Of a DNA stretch of 33,751 nucleotides, positions 1 to 6,989 are shown in pieces (positions within the stretch are counted from its first letter, which is position 1; the number at the start of each line of letters is the position of its first letter). The notes beneath the pieces are model-generated. The model saw only the letters and a list, made by a program, of their open reading frames with translations, searched no databases and was not told where the DNA came from. The translations under genes were made by a program, and so were the position numbers. The stretch lies in IMG/VR virus record IMGVR_UViG_3300020578_000249, positions 1-33,751 of that record. One strand, written 5' to 3'. The stretch is from a virus.

Positions 1-207
1 TGGGCCCGCACTACCAAAGACGACAAGTACGGTCGAATGCTTGTAGAGATATACTCAGACTCGTCTAGTGCGTCTTTGAATTCTTTGATGATAAATGAAG
101 GCTATGCTTGGGGATACATGGGAGAAACCAAAGCAAAAGACTTTACTTTGTTAGATCAAGTGCGTATAGAAGCGAAAAATAAAAAAGAAAGATGGGGAGA
201 ATCCTAA
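1..207 (+). CDS. C-terminal fragment of a staphylococcal-nuclease-like (SNase/TNase) protein
   Basis: The reading frame is open from the first base of the window to a TAA at 205-207, giving 68 residues; the N-terminus lies outside the window. The visible part has a DKYGRMLVEIY strand motif, then a helix containing LNSLMINEGYAWGY, and ends in a lysine-rich helix finishing ERWGES. This matches the end of the SNase (thermonuclease) fold, in which KYGR-L--V and LV--G-A are conserved. The family cleaves DNA or RNA with calcium. The first catalytic arginine and aspartate would lie upstream and cannot be checked. The AT-rich codon use matches the next two genes. Confidence 0.6.
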   Translation, partial: WARTTKDDKYGRMLVEIYSDSSSASLNSLMINEGYAWGYMGETKAKDFTLLDQVRIEAKNKKERWGES

Positions 208-1040
208 GTCCTAAGTTTGCTGGCATATCCTACATAATTGATATGAATAAAGATAAAACTATAGTTAGATTGATGTCAGAAGAAAATCCCGAAGGAAAAT
301 GTCCTTATATTGTATCTTTACCAGAAAAAAAAAGAGGATGGATGGATGTCAACAATGGTCATGCATATCGTTGCTTGCCTTTGAGTGTTGCAAATGGTTT
401 TGGGTGGGAGATTTTAAATCCAATATCTTTTGACGCAACATGGAATGGAGATATTGGATATCAAAATGCCATTAAATTTAATTTCTGTATAGAAAGTGAA
501 GAAGATAATACCTTCATCAAAAAAAATTCTATAAGTTCTCACTTTGGAAATGGTATAGTAACATTTTCATATCTTGGATTTATTTTTAGAACATCCGAAG
601 GACATAACCTATTTGTAAAAGGACCAACAAATCATTTTAAACATGGCGCCCAAGCACTTGAGGCAATAGTTGAAACTGATTGGCTTCCTTATACATTTAC
701 ATTGAATTGGAAATTGACAAAACCCAACGAAACTGTCCAGTTTTTCAGGGGAGAACCACTGGCTACGATTTTTCCAATTCCAAGATATTATCTTGAATCA
801 TTTGATGCAATAGATCAAAGAGAAGATCCAAACTCTGATTTTGCAAAAGAACATAGAAGTTGGGCACAAAAGAGAGAAGAAATTAAGTATGATGCAAACT
901 CCAATCATTCCTTATACACTAAGGGCATTGAGAGTATGGATTCAAAGAAAAAATTTGAAAATCACCAAAGATCAATAAATGGGTGTCCCTTCCATAGAAA
1001 GGAAATAAATAATGGAACAATTTCAAGCGAAAACAATTAA
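192..1040 (+). CDS. DUF6065-family protein
   Basis: The protein has 282 residues and an AT-rich coding sequence. Recognisable family segments are CLPLSVANGFGWEILNP, then FDATWNG, a GNGIVTFSYLGFIFRT strand, and VETDWLPYTFTLNWKLT followed by FFRGEPLATIFPI. These are the conserved blocks of DUF6065, a family of unknown function seen in marine phages and bacteria. The ATG at 192 overlaps the nuclease end by 16 bases and has a purine-rich stretch directly before it. An in-frame ATG at 243 is an alternative with no better ribosome site. It overlaps the next gene by 29 bases, so the two are probably one operon. Confidence 0.75.
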   Translation: MGRILSPKFAGISYIIDMNKDKTIVRLMSEENPEGKCPYIVSLPEKKRGWMDVNNGHAYRCLPLSVANGFGWEILNPISFDATWNGDIGYQNAIKFNFCIESEEDNTFIKKNSISSHFGNGIVTFSYLGFIFRTSEGHNLFVKGPTNHFKHGAQALEAIVETDWLPYTFTLNWKLTKPNETVQFFRGEPLATIFPIPRYYLESFDAIDQREDPNSDFAKEHRSWAQKREEIKYDANSNHSLYTKGIESMDSKKKFENHQRSINGCPFHRKEINNGTISSENN

Positions 1041-1566
1041 TGGATTCTTGAGTAAGAGTGAATGTGAAACACTATTAAATTATGCAAAAACCACAGATAT
1101 GTGGAGACCAATTCCAAATAATTTTTGGGACAAAAGAACTATAAATTATAGAGATTTGCCAAAAAACATTAAAGAGTTGTGTAAAGAAATTATTTCAAGA
1201 TTACAAATAACACTTCACAATGAATATAATTTGGAAGAAAAAGTATATCCAGATACTTTAGATGTTGTCCGTTGGTTTGACGGAATGAAACAGATTCCAC
1301 ATTGTGATGATATGTCTGATAATGAAGAACAGCATAAGTTATTTGGTGAAAGATATTTTGGTTGTGTAATTTATTTAAATGACGATTATCAGGGTGGTAA
1401 AACATATTACACAGAACACAATTTTGAAGTAACACCAAAGGCAGGAACAGTTGCAATGCATTTGGGTGATTGTAATCACAGACATGGTGTTACCGAACTA
1501 AAAGGAAACACTAGATATACTCTTGCTAGTTTTTGGGGTTTCAACAAAAATAAGGAAATACAATGA
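1012..1566 (+). CDS. 2-oxoglutarate/Fe(II)-dependent oxygenase (prolyl 4-hydroxylase type)
   Basis: The protein has 184 residues. The iron ligands are visible: HCD at 97-99 (the HxD motif) and a distal histidine in HRHGV near 158, followed about ten residues later by the 2-oxoglutarate-binding arginine in NTRYTL (R168). The middle strand CVIYLNDDYQGGKTYY is typical of P4Hc domains. Such enzymes hydroxylate protein or nucleic-acid substrates and are common in marine phages; the substrate here is unknown. AAGGAAAT lies eight bases before the ATG. The stop overlaps the next start as ATGA, so translation is probably coupled. Confidence 0.85.
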   Translation: MEQFQAKTINGFLSKSECETLLNYAKTTDMWRPIPNNFWDKRTINYRDLPKNIKELCKEIISRLQITLHNEYNLEEKVYPDTLDVVRWFDGMKQIPHCDDMSDNEEQHKLFGERYFGCVIYLNDDYQGGKTYYTEHNFEVTPKAGTVAMHLGDCNHRHGVTELKGNTRYTLASFWGFNKNKEIQ

Positions 1567-2162
1567 AAAAAGTATGGTCAATAGTAGGAGCGGGTAAAGG
1601 AAGTTCTGCGTCCAACCGCACACGCCAAAAGACCCAACCGCACATGAATTTCAACCTGTCAAAATTCCAAATCATAAAAAAACCGGCAGACGAAACCAGA
1701 GAGCATACACTGCTCGACCTGTATCCAGAAGGAGAAAGAGAAGCCATCAAGGAGTACGGAGACACAAACCTCCAAGAAGCACAGGGCGTAACCAAGCTTT
1801 ATCCTGAACGGTTGCGGCTTGAGGAGGCGGGTATGGACGCCCTTGCTGTACATATTTTCAGAGAGATGCAGAAAGAAAGGGCAACCGGAACAAAAAGAGT
1901 GTCAGAAAATCTCCAGCTACAGGGAGAGGCCGCAGTAGATAAACTACGCATAGAACAGCGAGACAAGCCCAAATTCAAAAGACTGCTTGCACTCACCGCC
2001 TTTCACCCAAACCCGTATGTGAGATTCATAGGGATACGCGATTTCGGGAAAGATATATCAGATCTCCATGTGAAATACCTCGTCAACGATCCAAACACAG
2101 AAATACAGTCACAGGCACAGTGGGAGTCTAAACGCAGAGATATGGGTGATCATAACTCTTGA
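1563..2162 (+). CDS. hypothetical protein, helical, possibly HEAT-like C-terminus
   Basis: The protein has 199 residues, highly charged and mostly helical, with no family I recognise. The start is supported by AAGGA six bases before the ATG and by the ATGA overlap with the oxygenase gene. Residues 145-190 (ALTAFHPNPYVRFIG, then LVNDPNTEIQSQA) resemble HEAT-type helical repeats; this is a weak inference. The gene begins AT-rich like its upstream neighbours and becomes GC-rich after roughly 15 codons, so it sits on the composition break of the window. It converges with the minus-strand nuclease gene, leaving only four bases between the stops. Confidence 0.7.
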   Translation: MKKVWSIVGAGKGSSASNRTRQKTQPHMNFNLSKFQIIKKPADETREHTLLDLYPEGEREAIKEYGDTNLQEAQGVTKLYPERLRLEEAGMDALAVHIFREMQKERATGTKRVSENLQLQGEAAVDKLRIEQRDKPKFKRLLALTAFHPNPYVRFIGIRDFGKDISDLHVKYLVNDPNTEIQSQAQWESKRRDMGDHNS

Positions 2163-2166
2163 CAAA

Positions 2167-2679
2167 TTAACCGTCAGTGGGCAGTTCAGACATGTCGTGG
2201 AGGGCACTCTGTGGTACGAACCATGCTGGCGGCCTGCCGCCGTATGTCTTCTGACCATGTGGATACTTCTCTGATCCACGCAGCCAGCCAACCACCCTGA
2301 ATCTGCACCCATCACCAACCACCAGAACATAAATTTTGTGGTCCGAATCGTCGTTCCGCAGGATCAAGTCAAAATCATCCCTGCTCCTGGTCCTGACCTC
2401 ATAATTTCTCACATCTGGGGTAGACCTGAATGTGTTGACAGTCAGAGGATCCGAAGATCCGATGAACTTGCGGAAGGCAATCTCGCCTTTTGCCCCGAGG
2501 ATGTGGTATTCTGAGTTCTTGTGACCAGCTGCTCCGTGTTTGTCGAGCAACCCCATCTTCTGAACGCCATCCATCCTGCGTTGGGCAAGGCTATATGCCT
2601 CGGCCAGTTCGTCCCTGTCCAACACCACATGATTTGGTGCTATGTTGTTGTGATTATTTGTGATGTTGTGATGATCCAT
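2167..2679 (-). CDS. putative PD-(D/E)XK-like nuclease adjacent to the CRISPR array
   Basis: The protein has 170 residues from the ATG at 2679. It resembles a phage family with an N-terminal helix (RDELAEAYSLAQRR), a GAKGEIAF glutamate motif, then TPDVRNYEVRTR, then a YVLVVGD strand and a conserved tail GGRPPAWFVPQSAL. The E...PD...ExR spacing suggests a PD-(D/E)XK nuclease core with arginine in place of the last lysine; this is inferred from motifs only. The ATG lies inside a decayed CRISPR repeat and has only an A-rich stretch before it. GTG codons near 2628 or 2625 are alternatives closer to the usual family start. Lying downstream of cas12 and the array on the same strand, it could be expressed with them. 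Confidence 0.6.
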   Translation of the reverse strand: MDHHNITNNHNNIAPNHVVLDRDELAEAYSLAQRRMDGVQKMGLLDKHGAAGHKNSEYHILGAKGEIAFRKFIGSSDPLTVNTFRSTPDVRNYEVRTRSRDDFDLILRNDDSDHKIYVLVVGDGCRFRVVGWLRGSEKYPHGQKTYGGRPPAWFVPQSALHDMSELPTDG

Positions 2680-2696
2680 TTTTTTACTTGTGTTGA
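2665..2696 (-). repeat. decayed terminal CRISPR repeat containing a gene start
   Basis: This copy keeps GTTGTGATGATCCAT, a T tract and TGTGTTGA but lacks the final CACC and has ACTT in place of GACGG. The CAT at 2677-2679 is the candidate ATG of the minus-strand nuclease-like gene. It marks the old, trailer end of the array. Confidence 0.85.
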
Positions 2697-3550
2697 GTTG
2701 TGATGTTGTGATGATCCATTTTTTGACGGGTGTTGACACCGAGGACTGGCGACCGTTGTGATAACCCATTTTTTGACGTGTGTTGACACCAAGCAGCTTC
2801 AACCAGGAGGTTCTTGCGAAGTTGTGATAACCCATTTTTTGACGGGTGTTGACACCATCCCACGCGATCGACCTAACCGCTATTAGTTGTGATAACCCAT
2901 TTTTTGACGGGTGTTGACACCTAGATCGTGATGGAACCGCTCTTGCTTTTAGTTGTGATCACCCATTTTTTGACGGGTGTTGACACCTTTACCCAAATGT
3001 TGTGATCACCCATTTTTTTTGACGAGTGTTGACACCTTGAGCTGGCGCTCAGAGAGATACTGTTGTGATAACCCATTTTTTGACGGGTGTTGACACCTTT
3101 AGCTGGCGTTCCGACAGGTGTTCATGGTTGTGATAACCCATTTTTTGACGGGTGTTGACACCCAATACAGATTTGGAGCACCTCCAAGTAGGTTGTGATC
3201 ACCCATTTTTTGACGGGTGTTGACACCACCAGCTAGGCATCATGCAGGTACACGAGGTTGTGATCACCCATTTTTTGACGGGTGTTGACACCTCAACCCT
3301 GAGACTCGGCAACTCAGTTGTGATCACCCATTTTTTGACGGGTGTTGACACCTTGATCGTGATGGCTGCCGCACACTCATCGGTTGTGATCACCCATTTT
3401 TTGACGGGTGTTGACACCCTAGACTTCTAGATCTTTCCCAGCTCATCTGTTGTGATCACCCATTTTTTGACGGGTGTTGACACCACAGCTCTTTGAGCCC
3501 TGGGGGTGGGAGAGGTTGTGATCACCCATTTTTTGACGGGTGTTGACACC
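2665..3550 (-). CRISPR. CRISPR array: 14 repeats of about 36 nt plus one decayed repeat, 13 spacers
   Basis: On the plus strand each repeat begins GTTGTGATCACCC and ends GACGGGTGTTGACACC. Repeats start at 2705, 2755, 2821, 2886, 2952, 2999, 3062, 3127, 3192, 3257, 3317, 3383, 3449 and 3515. A decayed copy lies at 2665-2696, followed by a stray GTTGTGAT. Most repeats at the low end read GATAACCC; those at the high end are uniform GATCACCC. Decay at the low end marks the trailer, so the leader should be near 3550 and transcription leftward, on the same strand as cas12. CACCC and GGGTG can pair around an A/T-rich loop. Spacers measure 14, 30, 29, 30, 11, 25, 29, 29, 29, 24, 30, 30 and 30 nt in plus-strand order, so four are short. 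The repeat at 2999 has two extra T. Confidence 0.97.
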
Positions 3551-3708
3551 ATAAGATGGGTAATGCCCTAGCGGGCACCCCACGTGTGTGGAGTGCTTTA
3601 CCCTGCAACCATTTGATGTTGTCCACAAACAGGCTGATGCCACATGTGGATCCAAAAAAGAGGCGTGCAGTTTCCAGAGCTGGGTATTTCAGGAGATATT
3701 TTTGGATA
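3551..3708 (-). promoter_or_regulatory. putative CRISPR leader between cas12 and the array
   Basis: The 158 bases between the cas12 stop and the first (newest) repeat contain no convincing gene. They include a GCCC-TAGC-GGGC hairpin at 3563-3574, the palindrome CCACATGTGG near 3632 and a T-rich patch. No clear sigma-70 promoter and no long anti-repeat of tracrRNA type was seen by eye. The leader role is inferred from the position next to the uniform repeats. Confidence 0.45.
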
Positions 3709-5802
3709 TCACCCCGCAGAAAGTTTTTTGTGCAAATCGGTTATGATCTGCACGAACTTCCCGAATGGGATGACCCCTCCAAAGACAGGTCCCTGCCGAC
3801 CCCCATCATCACAAGCTGGGTCGGTGCCGCAGTAGAGGTGTTTGAAATCTCTCATTGCAGCATCCCTGTTGATTTTTGTACCGTCGATATTCGGATGAGA
3901 AAGATTGAGAGCAGCATAGAGGTCTCTGTCAACGGTCACACCGTTCCTGACAATTTCCCTCACGTCTGCCCCCAACTTAGTATACGCACGTCGTGGGTTC
4001 TTCTCAAAAATATCTGTGCCAGTTGCTCTGTATTTTTTCTGATCAACCAGATACAGATGCCCCTCTGAAACCTTCATGGGGTTTTTTCTCAGGTCAATCG
4101 ATCTCCTTCCGCATCTGTTTGAAGCTACGAACATTGCGTTTCTGAATGCCCCAGGAGAACCGCGCTCCACGCCGCGTCCGTGGTCTTTTGCCCAGCCCGC
4201 AACATCTCCGCCCTCCGAAAACAGACGGCCGCCGATGCAGCCGATGAAGGTTGCAACCCTGTTGCGGAGGTTTTTTCTGGCCTCTACGATCTGACCCTCT
4301 GTCCTCTTCATCCTGCGATGCACATCTCTCACTCTCGCGGTCCAAAACTTACGCTGCAGGCGTTTGCCCTCCCCCCACGCACCACCTTCGCGGATGATCC
4401 CCAACTCTGTTGCTCGGAGACGACACCCCTCGCTGAACCTCTTTTGTTGGCGCAGCAGCCGCCTCTCGCGTCCTCTGCACTCTTCAACGGTTGATAATTT
4501 TCCGGCGAACACAGTGAGACCAGTCGAATCATCAACAATGTTTACCGAGACGGTTTCAGTACCCAGATCAACACCAACGGTGCATCCAGGGAGAAGATTT
4601 TCCCTGTCACGCAACTTTCTGCATGAGTAGAGGATGTGCACATACCACAGCCCGCGATGAAAAACTGGCATGACCGCACGCACCCTGCTCACAACCTCCC
4701 TGTCCCTGATGATGTGTACCAGATCGTCGCGCTGCCTTCCTTTGTCCTGCCGTGGATCCCTCAGGGAACACCTGATCCTGTGAACATTCTCAGGCCGGTC
4801 TCCGATGATCCTTCTGCTGGCACCACTCCTCCGCACAAGGAGGTAGAATGTTCCATCACTCATCAAAACAAGCCTCCCACCGTTCAGAGAGGTTGTCCTG
4901 TCGCCAGTGCCGCACCGATGTCTGCGTCCTCCCCGACGCAGGCGGAAACGGTTTCCGTGACCGCTGTTCCGGATGCCGTTTGAGAAATTTTTACCCACCT
5001 CCTTTGCAATTTCGCACACATTTGTTGGGGAGAGGTGAGCTCCGACCCACCCGTCGAGGATGTCACCACCCGCCCCATCATCATGCAGGCCCCACACGTG
5101 GTCTTCGACCTCACACCAACGTTTACCACGCAGTAGCGCCCTGGTGAAATAGTGTGTATTCCCCTTGTACGAGCCCCACCTCTTGCGAAATTCTTCGAAT
5201 GCGGCGGCGAGCGGCGTGTCCGCGCCCGCTCCACCCCCCACCTTCCCACCGAAGAGTGAATCCCCCAGCCGACGGCACCCCTCGTCAATTTTCGTCCGCT
5301 CCCTCTCAAGTTTTTCCACCCCCTCCACATCCCCCGCCAGCCGTGCGGTGCGTATCAACCCAGAAACCTCTCTCCTGCGCCTCACCATCCCCTTCCACCT
5401 GTCAACCTCAACCTTTCTTGCGGCCCCCGACACACCCGATGCCCCTGCGTACAGGACATTCTGCCGCTCCTGGGACCCATTTGCAAGGTTGCAGTGGTGG
5501 TTCAACTGGTCAACCGCAGTTTTGTAGACATGCGCGCATGCGAGCTCCCTGTTTTGCAGACATTTCACCGCAGCTGCATCCGGATGGATCGGCAGAATCA
5601 TCGATTTGTGAAGTGGTTCTGAAGAATTCTTATTTTTTGCCCGGCGTTCCTTTGTCGTCTCCCCAGCGCCCGGCGGGGCACCCTGGTCTGAGTTCCAAAC
5701 CTCAACCACACCACCATCACGGGGTGACTCCACACCAGCTAACCCCGCAATCAGACGTCCGAGCCTGCGGTCATCCATGATTTTCTTTTTATGTCTACCC
5801 AT
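3709..5802 (-). CDS. compact phage Cas12-like (type V) RNA-guided nuclease
   Basis: The protein has 697 residues from the ATG at 5802; the frame is open to 5895, and another ATG lies at 5778. The C-terminal half is a split RuvC nuclease. RuvC-I is GCTVGVDLGTE with catalytic D412. RuvC-II is likely LFSEGGD with E530. RuvC-III is VDRDLYAALNL with D627. An arginine-rich helical bridge (about 440-515) separates I from II. The stretch between II and III lacks the CxxC pairs of TnpB and most Cas12 zinc ribbons. Residues 75-310 are helical and charged, as expected of a recognition lobe. The length matches hypercompact phage effectors such as Cas12j (CasPhi) and Casλ, but I cannot assign a subtype. 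A CRISPR array lies 158 bases downstream on the same strand. No Shine-Dalgarno site precedes the ATG. A TATAGT box lies close upstream, so a leaderless or short-leader transcript is possible. Confidence 0.9.
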   Translation of the reverse strand: MGRHKKKIMDDRRLGRLIAGLAGVESPRDGGVVEVWNSDQGAPPGAGETTKERRAKNKNSSEPLHKSMILPIHPDAAAVKCLQNRELACAHVYKTAVDQLNHHCNLANGSQERQNVLYAGASGVSGAARKVEVDRWKGMVRRRREVSGLIRTARLAGDVEGVEKLERERTKIDEGCRRLGDSLFGGKVGGGAGADTPLAAAFEEFRKRWGSYKGNTHYFTRALLRGKRWCEVEDHVWGLHDDGAGGDILDGWVGAHLSPTNVCEIAKEVGKNFSNGIRNSGHGNRFRLRRGGRRHRCGTGDRTTSLNGGRLVLMSDGTFYLLVRRSGASRRIIGDRPENVHRIRCSLRDPRQDKGRQRDDLVHIIRDREVVSRVRAVMPVFHRGLWYVHILYSCRKLRDRENLLPGCTVGVDLGTETVSVNIVDDSTGLTVFAGKLSTVEECRGRERRLLRQQKRFSEGCRLRATELGIIREGGAWGEGKRLQRKFWTARVRDVHRRMKRTEGQIVEARKNLRNRVATFIGCIGGRLFSEGGDVAGWAKDHGRGVERGSPGAFRNAMFVASNRCGRRSIDLRKNPMKVSEGHLYLVDQKKYRATGTDIFEKNPRRAYTKLGADVREIVRNGVTVDRDLYAALNLSHPNIDGTKINRDAAMRDFKHLYCGTDPACDDGGRQGPVFGGVIPFGKFVQIITDLHKKLSAG

Positions 5803-5913
5803 GCCCAAACTATACGGGCGGCGACCCCCCAAAATGACCCCATCCGACCCCGACGCCAGATTCCCCCCGTAACAGTCCCCACCGGATCCCACCACCTGTC
5901 GAGAAAAGAGAAC

Positions 5914-6210
5914 ATGAGACCCTTCACCTCATTCTGGCAGAAGTTGGGGGGCATCCGCTGGCGGTTCCGTTTTGTCCGCAGCAGCGAGATCCCCAACGAC
6001 AGGTGGGCCGACTGCAGCGACCCGTCCGACCCCAAGAGACAGATCAGGGTGCGTCAGGTTCTCAGGCGCCGTGCGAAGCTCGAGACCATCATCCATGAGG
6101 CCCTCCATGCCCAGTGGCCAGACGCGTCGGAGGAAACGGTCAGCCGCCACGGGCGCGAGATGTCGCAACTCCTGTGGCGGTGCGGGTACAGGCAGGTTGA
6201 CGACCCCTAG
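5914..6210 (+). CDS. small HEXXH putative zinc metallopeptidase
   Basis: The protein has 98 residues. HEALH at 61-65 within LETIIHEALHAQW is a zinc-metallopeptidase motif. It is followed by a helix ending LLWRCGYR, as in a family of short phage and bacterial proteins that pair a HExLHA motif with a final LWRLGYR. The substrate is unknown. AAGAGAAC directly before the ATG at 5914 supports this start over the upstream in-frame ATG at 5791, which would put a poorly conserved tail across the cas12 promoter. The gene diverges from cas12, so the 111-base gap should hold the promoters of both. Confidence 0.75.
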   Translation: MRPFTSFWQKLGGIRWRFRFVRSSEIPNDRWADCSDPSDPKRQIRVRQVLRRRAKLETIIHEALHAQWPDASEETVSRHGREMSQLLWRCGYRQVDDP

Positions 6211-6515
6211 AGGTCAAAAAATCCCCAAAAAATCCCCAAAAAATTCCCAAATTCGGGGTGTCAAAAACACCCACCCACAAATTTTCGGGGGTGAAGACAT
6301 CTCCACCCCCAAAAAAAGACACCTCCACCCCAACGGAATCACCCCACCCAACACCTCTTCATCTCAGCCTCAATTTTCTTCTCCTCTTCTTCCCCAGAGC
6401 CCTCTTGGGAGATGGGTGACGGGATTCCAGACGGGGCAGATACATCAGAAGCAAGATGCGTACAATGATGGGGTAAGATATGTATGTATAGGGGAGAAAA
6501 GAGAGGGAGCAGATC
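6211..6515. other. intergenic region with A/C-rich repeats and a hairpin
   Basis: About 300 bases without a convincing gene. It begins with three tandem copies of AAAAAATCCCC-like sequence and has a GGGGGTG...CACCCCC hairpin near 6284-6308 whose following A run makes it unlike a plus-strand terminator. The last part (6440-6515) carries A/T-rich patches that probably contain the promoter of the lipoprotein gene. Confidence 0.4.
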
Positions 6516-6980
6516 GTGAAAAATAGAACCAATGCAGAAGGAGAGAACTCCATAGGAGGGCTTTCTCTAATCTCCATCATCACCATCTGTGCACTCATGC
6601 TTTTTCTCCTGGTGGGTGGATGTCCCAGCACAGACCATCCCCACCACCCCGCCGGAGCATCCTCCCCACCGTTGCTGGAGGAGACCCCGCCACAGAACCC
6701 CCCTGCCCAAGACGAACCCCCTGCCCAAGACGAACCCATCCTCGGAGATGAATTCACCCCCGAAGATGAACTGCAGAGCATCATTCTGCAGAGCATCATT
6801 CTGCAGACCTTCATCCTGCTGAACATCATTCCACCCCAAGAAGAAGAAGAATTGTTCAAAAGTACCCCCATGCTGCAGGGCATTCCGTCGGCAGAACCCC
6901 CACGGGAAGGGCGAGAGTGGGATGTAAACCTCAGCGTCCGGGCAGAATCATGCCCGCCAATCGCCACCCTCAAGAGGTAG
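6516..6980 (+). CDS. predicted lipoprotein with proline-rich and repeated Gln/Ile segments
   Basis: The protein has 154 residues. The GTG start at 6516 is preceded by GAGAGGGAG at good spacing. Residues 16-35 are a hydrophobic signal ending LLVGG, followed by C36, a lipobox, so the product should be lipid-anchored to a membrane. The rest is low in complexity: tandem PPAQDE repeats, acidic residues, then a tandem LQSIILQSIILQ segment encoded by a 15-base repeat. No known domain is visible. Phage lipoproteins often act in lysis (Rz1-type) or superinfection exclusion, but neither is shown here. It lies ten bases before the next gene. Confidence 0.65.
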   Translation: MKNRTNAEGENSIGGLSLISIITICALMLFLLVGGCPSTDHPHHPAGASSPPLLEETPPQNPPAQDEPPAQDEPILGDEFTPEDELQSIILQSIILQTFILLNIIPPQEEEELFKSTPMLQGIPSAEPPREGREWDVNLSVRAESCPPIATLKR

Positions 6981-6989
6981 AGACAACCA

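Noticed and set aside
3199-3430. Frames across the CRISPR array encoding VNTRQKMG-like or FLTGVDT-like repeats
   Set aside because: They are translations of the CRISPR repeat, not genes.
3551-3708. A tracrRNA in the gap between cas12 and the array
   Set aside because: No stretch clearly complementary to the repeat was found by eye; compact phage effectors often need none.
5154-5780. A 208-codon plus-strand frame opposite the Cas12-like gene
   Set aside because: It is proline/serine-rich shadow sequence antisense to a gene with clear RuvC motifs and has no ribosome site.
6284-6315. A GGGGGTG/CACCCCC hairpin as a terminator
   Set aside because: The homopolymer next to it is an A run on the plus strand, and on the minus strand the T run precedes the stem, so neither direction fits.
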